NCBI GenBank assembly: GCA_963556145.1 | Contig: OY744465.1 | Span: forward strand, 5,022,001 to 5,086,000 | Length of the DNA: 64,000 nt | Origin: Hygrocybe punicea | Lineage: Eukaryota > Basidiomycota > Agaricomycetes > Agaricales > Hygrophoraceae | Direction of reading: 5' to 3' | Shown: in pieces, positions 49,634 through 59,291 of the stretch | How the letters are laid out: every line of letters starts with the position of its first letter | How positions within the stretch are numbered: the stretch's first letter is position 1 | The notes under the pieces: generated by a model | Seen by the model: only the letters and a program-made list of their open reading frames with translations | Database searches by the model: none | Told to the model about the DNA's origin: nothing | Translations under genes and position numbers: made by a program

Positions 49634-50864
49634 GTGAGTGAAGGTGATAGCAGTTGTGGGCTGATACTGATCAATTCATATACACCCAATTCAGAATGCC
49701 TGTCTCACATTGTGAACAAGGTTTATCTGCCAACAACTTTGGAGTCTGCTTCATCTGTTGAGATGCATCCAATGACAGCTGGTATTCCTGGCTTGGTCAA
49801 TGTGAATGTGACTGTGGGCCATGCCTCTAACTCTCAGTTTGCCTCATCAGCTGCAAATTCCACTGTTCTCCTGCCTAACACCAACCCTAACTCTCAGATT
49901 GGCTCATTGGCTATAATCCTAACTGCCCCAAACTTTCACCTGCCTGGAAATGCCCCTCACTCTCATGCTGAAGTCAGAATCTCAAATGATGCCTTGCCTG
50001 CCCTCCTGCCTGCTGGAACCTACCCAAGATGGGAGGCCAATGATTGGAGCACTGGCGATTGGGATAATTGGCCTTCATCACTCGATCATGAGTTACTGTT
50101 ACCTGCCCAGAGCCTGTATAATCCCAGAATCCACCCCTCACCCTTCCAGTGCTATGTCAGCCGCTTGGGCTCCTGTCCCCCATCCACCACCTTCCTTTGA
50201 TTCAGCAGCATATCAGAAGAACTCAAATTTGGATAGCTCAATTCCCCACCAGTATCATAACCCTTACTTCCAAGAAGGGTTTACAGGCGCTTCCCAACCT
50301 GTCAACATTGCCAGGCCAGAAAGAACTGGAGGGGGCATGATCTCTGCAACAGGTGTTGTCTCTACACACCTAGCCCAACTGCCAACCCACCCCATCAATT
50401 CTGAAATGACCATCAAAGGGGACATACCAGCTGCTATGCTCCCAGCCCAACTGCCAACCCTCCCTCCCATTGAAGGGGACATACCAGCTGTTGTCTCTGG
50501 CCATCCAAACCAACTTTCGATGCATGAAAATATCAGTAATGGTCCATCGGATAATTCTACCAACAGGGCTCTGCTTAGTGCCAGCAACATAGCATCTATG
50601 TCTGTGTTGGTGACCAACTATTCTAACCATTCCACCAACAACAGTGCACCACCTACATCTACGGAGATATCTCCCCTGAAGGCAAATGGTAGACATGGGA
50701 AGGTATCAGCAGCTGATCAAAAGAGGAAGACAGATGTTATTGATGAAAATGCCAATGCTGGTATTGAGGATCAATGCTCCTGTCACAAATTGGTTGTGCC
50801 AGCCCATCTAGAGTGGCGAGATTACAAGCCTCCAAAAAAGGGGATGTGCAAGAAAGCAGTATAA
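49634..50864 (+). pseudogene. C-terminal low-complexity part of the same hypothetical gene
   Basis: Two overlapping open frames (49634-50200 and 49950-50864) encode Ser/Asn/Pro/Thr-rich sequence ending in CHKLVVPAHLEWRDYKPPKK. Upstream, KARQMWAQPDMAGYQAFQNSL (about 49541-49610) fits the block that follows PFADA in the family I recall. A shift or short intron near 50100-50160 would be needed to join them. There is no recognised domain. It may be the disordered tail of the gene fragmented at 42359-49480. Confidence 0.5.
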
Positions 50865-51121
50865 TCATTCTTGAGGGCCATAGTTAGTATTTACCTGGTT
50901 TAGACATGTTTTTTTCTCTTTGCCCCTTATATCACCATTTGTGTCTCTTCCAGCTGAAACACTGAGGTCAATTCTGTTGTTAACTCAAACCCATAAGACA
51001 AAATAATACATCCTATGTGATATTGGTTGGTCAACCTCCAAAAATTTAAATGGCTAATTGGTTCATTTTCAACAAGCCACTCATAAGTACTTAGAAATAC
51101 AATGCACTGTAACTGGCAAGT

Positions 51122-51420
51122 TATAATGTTCCCATTATAATGGGAGCAAGGAGGATGGATGTGCAGTGCACATTGTAATGTGCTGTGGGCAAGGACATTG
51201 CAAGGACATTGTAATGCGCCATGTTGGGTGCACTTTGTAATGTGCCATGGCTGCTGAGAACCCATTGTAATGGGGGCAAGCAGGAAGAGTGTGCATTGTA
51301 ATGGATCTGTGGTGCAAAGTGCACATTGTAATGTATGACATGTAGCTGACGGTGCACATTACAAAGTGTACGGTTGCAGAGGGCAAGGTGCAGTCATTTT
51401 AATGCACTGCTGAGTTTCTC
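51122..51420. repeat. Degenerate minisatellite with CATTGTAATG cores
   Basis: (C/A)ATTGTAATG or close variants occur about eight times at 20-45 bp spacing, with GTGCA-rich spacers. No coding sequence. Positions 50865-51121 to its left hold nothing I can assign. Confidence 0.65.
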
Positions 51421-51489
51421 TGCATTCATTACAATTATACTACAGGGATACCTCCGAAGTTTCTGTAGCTCAGCCACAGCTACCAGCCT

Positions 51490-52045
51490 ACCTTTATGAA
51501 ATATGCTGTAATTAACTAATGAAATACTGTATTGATGTTAAGGTGTGACAGGTAGGAACCATCTATTTTACAAGGGCTAGGCAGCTCCATGTGTAGTTCT
51601 GAATAATACATGTATTACAAAAGATATAAACAATTCACCTGTTTGTAGTCACCATTCTGTGTGAGACAACTCTACAACCAGATCTCAGATCATCATGGGC
51701 AAATTTTATCTATGGTTCTGGGGCTAGGCAGCTGCATAATTAATGTTGCACACTTTTTATTTTTACATAGAGTTAGGAATATACAAAATGATGAATGATT
51801 TCTTGAATAAAATGTGGGGCTGCCTAGCCCCAGAACCATAGATAAATTTTGCCCATGATGATCTGAGATCTGGTTGCAGAGTCTCATGACGGCAAACAGG
51901 TGAATTGTTTATATCTTTTGTAATACATGTATTATTTAGAAACTACACATGGGGCTGCCTAGCCCTTGTAAAATAGATGATTCCTCCCCATCACACCTTA
52001 ACAATCCATACAGTATTTCACTAGTTATTTAAAAATACAGATATT
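51490..52045. mobile_element. Foldback element with about 240-bp arms
   Basis: The left arm (about 51490-51733) and right arm (about 51809-52045) are imperfect inverse copies. They share AAGGGCTAGGCAGC, ACAATTCACCTGTTTG, AGATCATCATGGGCAAAT and TATGGTTCTGGGGCTAGG. The loop is about 75 bp and AT-rich. No transposase or clear target duplication was found. The outer arm has TGAAATACTG(T)AT, also present in the palindrome at 57646-58463. Confidence 0.75.
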
Positions 52046-52139
52046 GCTGAATTTGGTGGGCTTTTCAAGTTTAGCCAAGATTACTGAAAATGGCAATAGG
52101 TGTGGCGGCAGGGGTCCTATTTCGTCATCATTAGCTTCC

Positions 52140-52900
52140 CAATGTCATCCCCAAAAACCTCTGTCACTGTCACCGTCGATGAACTCGCACGCGCCATTGA
52201 TAGGGTGGGACTAACACCAACTGTCTCAGCGGGATTGCTCTATGAAGCAATCTTACAAATTCAGGCCTCACCAGGGCCTCCGACCACACCAGCTCAGCAA
52301 AAGGGGCTTCTTAAACGTGAGTCAAACTCACGTTGGGCCTATGTGCCAATATTTAATAATGTGCATTCCCCCACATGCGATTCTCAGAGGCCATGGAACC
52401 CTCCAAAGACCAGAGTTTACCACCCCGGCCGAGGGAGTTTGTCATGATTAAACCAAGCCCAGATCCCACGCGGCTTGAGAGGCACCGTAAGTTGTTGGCA
52501 ATGGCAAAAGCAGCATTTCCCAACGGGGTCCCGGAACCGTACACGCTACTCGATTCCTTCTCTAAAGACCCGGCTCCCATTCATATGTGCCACCATCAAG
52601 AAGACGGAGTTAGGGTGCCAGGAGTTTAAGAACGAATGGTGTTTATGTGACTCGGGCGCCCAGATCTCCTTTTTTTTGTTTGACTCTTGAGTGGATTACT
52701 GGAGGGAGGTTATGTCCAGTGAAACTTGAATGTCATGATGTAAATGGGCTCAACGCCCTCTTCTTGGTGTTCCCAGATCGTTCAACATTACTTTCCGCTA
52801 CAAGAACGAACTCCCAAACGGTGCCGACTTTATCATTTTGGGGCAAAGGGTCAGCGTACCCTAACCGAAATATTCCGGCTAACTTCATTCTTTGAAATGC
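52140..52900 (+). pseudogene. Retroelement remnant with aspartic protease-like segment
   Basis: Broken frames include MSSPKTSVTVTVDELARAID (52143 on), PEPYTLLDSFSKDPAP (about 52530), EWCLCDSGAQISFFLF (about 52637) and ITFRYKNELPNGADFIILGQ (about 52785). The last two resemble the D-S-G and ILGQ parts of a retropepsin-like domain. At least three frame changes are needed to connect them. Element type was not determined. Confidence 0.4.
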
Positions 52901-52939
52901 AAGCATCTTATTGATTGCGTCGAAACTGCCAGCACACTG

Positions 52940-54358
52940 TTACCCTGGACCCTGTGGGGTGGTTCCAGCCAAGATAAGTTGAACGAAAGCTTCTCCGTTC
53001 TGACACCCCTGAGTTGCCTCCAAATCGTTTACCAATCTGGCCGCGACCTGCCCCACCGTCAAACCAGCATCGACTACCTTGGCAATCAAATCCAAACCTC
53101 CGATGCGGTCACTGCGCAATCGCAGCTGCATTTGAACACCAGCGCGCGAGCTGGCCATCGCCATGATGATCCCCTTCACCACAGCGTTACCGCCAAATGC
53201 ACCACAACCCCATGCCCCTGCCTCGACATGGACAGGCCCTGTGTGGAATGACGGGTACACGGCACGCAATCCGACACAGCCTGCATACACTTTGCGCAGC
53301 TCGCGTTCCAAATTGTCGCCCGCCAAATCGGGCAGCCCCGTGCAAGCCTGCTGCTGATCATAGACGTCCAACTCCAGTGCGTCGATCAACATATAGCTGC
53401 GAGTTGGACGGCTAGTTGGAGAATACAATGTGGTCATATGGGCCGTCCGGTTGTGGCCTCTCCATGCTGCGTGAACCGGGATTGGCGATGTGGCCAGCGC
53501 AGCGTGAGAGGGCAATACGGGGCAAAAGAGGACGATGGGGCACAGATAAAGGGATGAAGCGAATATGCGTTCTTCTTGTGTACCGCTTGAGCCAAATCCC
53601 GGCTGGTGATTGGAAGCAACGACGACGGCGGGTGGATGTTCGAGTTGATCAGGTGGGTTCCCTGGTTCAAGTTCAGAAGGCTCGCTTTCTTCGTCGATAT
53701 GGATCAAAGTCAGTTTCAGAGGCATGTCGCAATCTGACCAGGCAATTTCCTCTGCTACATGAGTGAGATAGAAATGGGTGCGCACAGATGACGGTGTCGG
53801 CAGATTGGAGAAGTGGTTGAATAGAATCGTGAGATAACCCTCCACGGCCATCGGATGGGGATTACTGTCTGCGTACCAACAAATAAAGGTTGGAGGGCCC
53901 CACCCGTCTGCTGCTGGAGCCAAAGTCCCAAGTAATTGGTGAGCTAGAATGGCGGTTGTCTGTTGCTCGGATAGTGAAATGTTTGGATTTTGGTCAGTCA
54001 GGTAAGGGATACTATGATTGGGCAGCACGACTGGAAGGGAGAGCGCTGCTGCGAAGATGGCAGAGCACAGGTTCCGTGCATCTGCATAATTTCTTCGCAA
54101 GAAACGACGAAGGCCTGAAGTGTTGAGAGTTCCATTCCCGTGAAGCGAGTATACGAGTGTTTCGATGAGATCAGGTAAATGGCTGACAGGCGGATCGCTG
54201 GTTGATAGAATGGCTGTTGAAATAACGTCCCAGGCAGTAATAGCTGTTGTGCTGTCGTCACAAATACCCAAGGGATCTTGACAGGATATTGTAGGATGTG
54301 ATGGCAACAGGTAGGACGACATTGGGTTTCTGAAGATGGTTGGTGGAGTTGTGTTCAA
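52940..54358 (-). CDS. Poly(ADP-ribose) glycohydrolase-like protein
   Basis: Intronless, 472 residues. Regions in order: an N-terminal helical part; LSEQQTTAILAHQLLGTL (about 128-146); EGYLTILFNHFS (about 173-184); a QEE catalytic signature in GFGSSGTQEERIFAS (Gln261-Glu262-Glu263); a RSYMLIDALELD region; and GAWGCGAFGGNAVVKGIIMA (about 415-435). This order matches the PARG macrodomain fold, which removes ADP-ribose chains from proteins. The usual glycine triplet before QEE reads PGFGSSG, so activity should not be assumed. The last residues (GTTPQGPG) lie next to a short sequence also found at 28451, which may mark an old insertion edge. It is transcribed in the same direction as the DUF6593 gene 170 bp upstream. 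Confidence 0.75.
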   Translation of the reverse strand: MNTTPPTIFRNPMSSYLLPSHPTISCQDPLGICDDSTTAITAWDVISTAILSTSDPPVSHLPDLIETLVYSLHGNGTLNTSGLRRFLRRNYADARNLCSAIFAAALSLPVVLPNHSIPYLTDQNPNISLSEQQTTAILAHQLLGTLAPAADGWGPPTFICWYADSNPHPMAVEGYLTILFNHFSNLPTPSSVRTHFYLTHVAEEIAWSDCDMPLKLTLIHIDEESEPSELEPGNPPDQLEHPPAVVVASNHQPGFGSSGTQEERIFASSLYLCPIVLFCPVLPSHAALATSPIPVHAAWRGHNRTAHMTTLYSPTSRPTRSYMLIDALELDVYDQQQACTGLPDLAGDNLERELRKVYAGCVGLRAVYPSFHTGPVHVEAGAWGCGAFGGNAVVKGIIMAMASSRAGVQMQLRLRSDRIGGLDLIAKVVDAGLTVGQVAARLVNDLEATQGCQNGEAFVQLILAGTTPQGPG

Positions 54359-54529
54359 TTTCTGTCAAGACTTTACGTTCTCGTAACCGTTGATCCTATG
54401 CAGTCCATACAACGAGAAGTGAGAAGTTACTATGACATCCTACTGTAGTAACGAGCTAGATCCAAGGCGATCTCAACTACAAGGAGAGATATCGTGAGCT
54501 TGTTCGCGGAAAATCGAAGAGACAACAAC

Positions 54530-55234
54530 TCACTTGAGTAACCTCTGTCGAGTCCTGCGCAGTTTATCCAAGTACAAAAATGTCACGACAATGTCGTCGA
54601 CGATGTGCATCCCATCAGGGAATATCTTCAAATAGGCCTTGTGTTTACTCCCAATTATTCCCATATTCGATCGGTATAAATGAGCAATGTGAGTGTTGGC
54701 ATCGTCGTTTGATTTGAGCTGGGCGGTGGCGGGAATCAAGGCAATCAGAATATACGAGTTGTCAAAAAATACGACTCACGTCAAGGGTGCCGAACGTTGC
54801 AGGGCCGGCTGTCCATCTGTACGAACGTCCGTCAGACGCTGTAAAAGTACGGTCTCTAGGAAGTGTCAGCCCAGAGACTATACCCCTGATCAAGGTTACG
54901 AGACTCACAATCCAAAAATGCCCTCACTGTGGAGATAGTCGCTAGTGGCGACTTGTATCCCCTTGTATTCCAATGTCGAGGAACCAAGGTTCTTCCAATG
55001 AATTTGCGCAAGTTCAGTTAAGCCGAGGTCGTTGTCTATGTCTTCGTCGTTGACGGCTTCGTCCTCGTCGTCGCCGTAGTCAAACTTTCGATCTGAATAG
55101 TCCGGTTGAACGCGGCTGATGATAGTGGTCTGGTGGAGCAATTTGCGGGGCGTTCTGCTAGTGTACAGTGCTTGGCCGTTGTCGTTGAAGAGGACGGTGT
55201 TCATGGGGCGGTTACTGGATAATGTCAGCTCCAT
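54530..55234 (-). CDS. DUF6593 family protein (3 exons)
   Basis: Minus-strand exons 55234-54909, 54855-54780 and 54718-54530, with GTGAGT...AG introns and a continuous frame of about 196 residues. The N-terminus MELTLSSNRPMNTVLFN, then LAQIHWKNLGSSTLEYKG, FTASDGRSYRWTAGP, and the end MGIIGSKHKAYLKIFPDG and IVDDIVVTFLYLDKLRR form the pattern of the Agaricomycete DUF6593 family, which is beta-rich and of unknown function. An acidic insert (DYGDDEDEAVNDEDIDND) lies in the first exon. The last splice-like GTGAGT after LLK is not needed, since the frame stops there (TGA 54530-54532). The gene is divergent from arrestin-like gene 3. Confidence 0.78.
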
Positions 55235-55848
55235 TGTTGTTGAGAGCGACGTGGTCGTTTACGAGAGGTGTTTAGTAGTGTGGACTTGTACGATTTTCAT
55301 TGAAGTGTTGATCAAGCCAAAGTGCCACCGTAGTGCGACATGCATACTAGCCTAGCTCGCGACTGGCACCGTTTGCCCGACTTCCGTCGGACGTTCGTTG
55401 AACCTCGTTCTGGCTGAGACTCTGGCAGATCTAGAGAGTGTCTGAGAGAGCGCACGTTCAACGATCAACGTTCAACGGCTCTTTGTCATCCCGAACCAAT
55501 CTGCAAACGTTGATTCCTGCATCGATATCCATAACTCATGATAACTGTGCCATATTATTCCATACTAGGTTGGAGCCCAACAACTTGAAGTGAACAGATA
55601 ATGTCGTCTAGGTGAGCGTATGAACTCAAGCTCATTGCCATTGCCGGCGCAGCTGATTACAAGCAAATTTATTATATAAAAAGACCGTCGCGTGAAATTG
55701 GGAGGCGCAAATTTACTTGCGAATCACAACGGAACGGCGATGCACTTTTCAGTTTCGTAAATGGACGAAGCATATGGCAACTGCGCTTCCTTAAATTTAT
55801 TTAGTGATGGCCATTGGTAAGGTGTTGCCCCCTTTCTCTGCACCCACA
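55235..55848. other. Divergent intergenic region between DUF6593 and arrestin-like gene 3
   Basis: 614 bp with no open frame of note. It contains GAACGTTCAACG-type repeats (about 55390-55480) and an AT-rich stretch TTTATTATATAAAAAGACC near 55665 that could serve as a TATA region for the plus-strand gene. It is probably the shared promoter region. Confidence 0.45.
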
Positions 55849-57552
55849 ATGTCGCCGACAAGCCCTCCCAGCTACGCTACTCTGCCTTCCACACCAATCT
55901 CGTCCAATTCCGAATATTTGCTCCCTCCTTTAGGTAATTTCGTCAAGGAATCAAAAAATGGCGGCTTTAGTCTTTGTCTCACCGGCCAGGAGCACAACGT
56001 TAGCCAGCCAGTTTATGGCCGGAGAGGCCTAGTCGAGGGTACCGTCGATGTGTCGAAGCCAGAAGGTGTATCCAGTGTCGAGGTCAAGGTATTCAACATA
56101 ACCCATTGAAATGTGTTCATATTTATTCATTTCGCGTAGATCGAGGGTAAACTTGTGTTGAAAGAAATTGCTGAAGGTGGAAGTGCGACATCGGTGTTGT
56201 GTCTCAACACGGCTATTTTATGGGTTCGAGAGGGGACTTCTGCTGGTTCATCGTGTCCCCCCTCTCTGCCCTTCTCCTTGAACCTGCCCGCCACATTCAC
56301 GGTTGATAACGTCGTCTATGTGCGTATTCGACCAACCGTTCTGACCTGTGCGATACTGAATATTATTTTTGCACGAGAATACAGCTTCTCCCCCCCACAT
56401 ACGAAGCCTATCTATCAGGTCTACCGGGCTTTGTAGCCAAAATCTACTACTCCGTGAGCGCCACCGTCACCAAACCAAAGTCTGCCTTGTCCCGTGTTAG
56501 GTAATTAAAGCGGGAGTACCTGTAAATTGCACTGTTGATCCGAAACAGGACAATATCGACGCCATTCTTATATTGTCACCGAACTCGTCCTCCTGTCCCC
56601 TTACCATGTCCTTTGGTATTATCCCGCGGTGGCCTGCTCCAAACAAAGGAATGGCACCTTTTTGGGGCCAAGATACTTGCCAAGCCCAACAACGGGGAGG
56701 ACGTCATCTCACAGGTATCTTGCCCCGATGCCCACCATGTGTTGTTTGCTTAAACAAGCCCTCTTTTCAGTTGTATCTTCCCAGATCAGGTATATTCTGT
56801 GTCAAGCAAGCGATTCCGTTTCATCTCGTGTTCGAATCCTCCGCGTACTCACTTGCAATGCTGTTGCCATATGGCCCTAATGTAAGTGGAGTCGCATTGG
56901 CGAAACGGCCTATGCGTCTCCAATTGCTCCGGCAGTGCACGGTGGATGTTCGGTAGGTCGCATCGTGAACCAAGAAATCCACTTTTTTTTTTCATCGACC
57001 CTTGTAGACACAATAGCAATGCATTGGAATTGGGTATCAAAACAGATATCTGGAGGGTCGACAATATCGGTGAAGGATCATTCGTCTGGACGGTTCGTGA
57101 CTAAAAGTTATGTCTTGCGAAACTTCTGGGTTCGAATATGTAATATCTAGGGTGATGGCCCGCGGTGGGTGGCTTTCAGCGGCGAAATTACGATCAGCGA
57201 CAAAGCCACAGTTGGAAGCTTCAAGGCAGGCGGGTTGACGGTCAAGGTTTATATTCCTCCAAAGCAAGTTCTCCACACCAAGCTGATCGAGTTTAATCGG
57301 TGATATTCACAGGATTGCATCGTCTTGTCAATGTACCCTCCCGACGTTATCAAATCGCCGTTCAGTGAACTTCGGCAGGCGATTCCTGTGTTACTCACGA
57401 CCGATGCGTGGACACCAGATGGCATGAATCTTACCAGCAACAGATTTGAAGGATCCAATTATCCTTTTCCGCCGCCTCCGGAGGGTGATGAAGCAGATGA
57501 TGAAGCAGATGATGAAGTAGATTCAAAGATACAGTTTGGCTACGCCGAGTAG
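55849..57552 (+). CDS. Arrestin-like protein 3 (8 exons)
   Basis: The model joins 55849-56088, 56140-56319, 56385-56500, 56549-56714, 56771-56952, 57008-57092, 57151-57246 and 57313-57552. It is continuous for 434 residues with introns of 48-66 bp; the sixth intron uses a weak GTTCGT donor. The N-terminus is MSPTSPPSYATLPS with a PPSY motif. Core blocks are VKIEGKLVLKEIAE, LPFSLNLPATF, LLPPTYEAYLSGLPGF, RTISTPFLYCHRTRPPVP, HNSNALELGIKTDIWRV and DCIVLSMYPPD. They align in order with arrestin-like gene 1, though sequence is diverged and intron number is higher. An acidic repeat (DEADDEADDEVD) ends the protein. Likely a membrane-trafficking adaptor, by family inference only. Confidence 0.72.
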
Positions 57553-57645
57553 CAGCCCTTATATTGGTGTTCGTATCATTTGTACATGTTTGTGGCCATG
57601 TACGTCATTGGATTCAAATGATGTCACTGCACCACCAACATGATA

Positions 57646-58463
57646 TTACAGCCGTTTTTGATGATCTTGACACTTTTTGAAATTTTTTGATCATTTGAAA
57701 CAATATGGACTTGGTGAAAATTTCTGTGCTCTACTTTGTATCTCATGAAATACTGCATGGATTAACATGGTTATAGAGGGAAAGTTGTACTATTTCTTAA
57801 GGGCTATCTACTGCTGTAATTACATTTGGACAATATTTAGTGTTTGGTGACTTGTGGATGAAACAAAAGGTAAGCCAATACTTTTTGACACTCAAAATGA
57901 TATTGTCAAATCATGGCATCAAATGAGCTCCTATGAAAAAGATTGTAGGGAGAAAATTGTGCATTTTTTCAAGGGCTAAAAGTACATATACCGTGTTTTT
58001 CTTTATTTTTGTCCTTTGAGGCAATATTTCATCTATACTATGATTGTGTGCATTAGGCATGAAATGCCACAAGAATTCTTATTATGAGCTCACAAGACAA
58101 AAATAAAGAAAAACACGGTATATGTACTTTTAGCCCTTGAAAAAATGCACAATTTTCTCCCTACAATCTTTTTCATAGGAGCTCATTTGATGCCATGATT
58201 TGACAATATCATTTTGAGTGTCAAAAAGTATTGGCTTACCTTTTGTTTCATCCACAAGTCACCAAACACTAAATATTGTCCAAATGTAATTACAGCAGTA
58301 GATAGCCCTTAAGAAATAGTACAACTTTCCCTCTATAACCATGTTAATCCATGCAGTATTTCATGAGATACAAAGTAGAGCACAGAAATTTTCACCAAGT
58401 CCATATTGTTTCAAATGATCAAAAAATTTCAAAAAGTGTCAAGATCATCAAAAACGGCTGTAA
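57646..58463. mobile_element. Perfect-arm palindromic MITE, 818 bp, TSD TA
   Basis: Arms 57646-58013 and 58096-58463 are 368 bp each. I found no mismatch reading one against the inverse of the other, and the loop is 82 bp. The ends are TTACAGCCG/CGGCTGTAA with TA at 57644-57645 and 58464-58465, as for Tc1/mariner-type mobilisation. No coding sequence. It ends 30 bp before the ATG of the small gene at 58494. Confidence 0.9.
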
Positions 58464-58493
58464 TAAAGCGCCATTTTTTTCGATTCATCTCAA

Positions 58494-59075
58494 ATGGCTT
58501 CCATCCCAAATCCAAAAGACTCGGCGCCGACAGGTAGGCACCCGGCGAACAAGCCCCTTCGGTTCTCTTCAGATGGCTGATTCTGATTCTGGGCAGCGTC
58601 GGCTTCGCCTGAAGATGGTGCAGAGGCTTATACTGGTCAACAGGGGCCCGGGCAGAATTTCGTACAAGCCCCGGGACAAGCCCAGAGGAAACCATCCTTC
58701 AAAGAGCAGGTCATCGGTGCGTGCTTTTCTTGATGATCATGGAACCGTTTCTTGAGTTGAAATTCTTTTTTCTTTTTTAGGCTATGCTAAGGTGAGGAGA
58801 ACACTAGTACTGTAGGGGAGGTGGACTCATTTCGCTCATATACCATGTCGCTCTGAAGGTTACCCGCGGAACGGCTAGTATCTTGTGAACAACGCCCAAT
58901 GTGATGTACTGACATGAACCGATCATCTATGTAGTTGTTAAAGAAGGTGTGCCCTCCCCCTCCCCCTCCTCCTAATTCTGTTGAGTGAACGAGTCATTTT
59001 CAGCCCGAAGTGAAGGAACACGGATCGAAGATTCTCGAGGGACAGGCAACTGTTCATGAGCCTACTTCTATTTAA
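58494..59075 (+). CDS. Small multi-exon protein of unknown function (SFKEQVIGYAK / PEVKEHGSKILEG type)
   Basis: Well-supported exons are 58494-58533 (MASIPNPKDSAPT), 58597-58716 (EDGAEAYTGQQGPGQ, RKPSFKEQVI), 58781-58791 (GYAK) and 59004-59075 (PEVKEHGSKILEGQATVHEP to TAA). A micro-exon 58859-58873 (VTRGT) and another of 12 nt near 58941-58952 (LLKK) would complete the expected FKEQVIGYAK-x-TRGT-x4-PELKEHGEKILEG pattern that I recall from small basidiomycete proteins. One of these introns would then need a GC donor, so the middle is uncertain. The product is about 80-95 residues with no known domain. A palindromic MITE replaces the region directly upstream of the ATG. Confidence 0.6.
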
Positions 59076-59291
59076 CATGACCAACGATTCTTATTATAAT
59101 TGAGTGTGGTGAGTTGCAGACATTGGCATGGGAACCTCGATGACGCGCTCAATAGCTATTGGTATAGAGCCTGTGCAGAAAAATATGTATCAGCCTCTTA
59201 GTTGCGTGAATGATACATGTCCGGATTATTAAACGTTCCACTATTCATTTGGTATCCAAGTCAGTAATATACACAACAAGGTGAACTGGTA

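Noticed and set aside
51122..51420. Regularly spaced repeats considered as a CRISPR-like array
   Set aside because: Repeat cores are short and degenerate, spacing varies, and the genome is eukaryotic.
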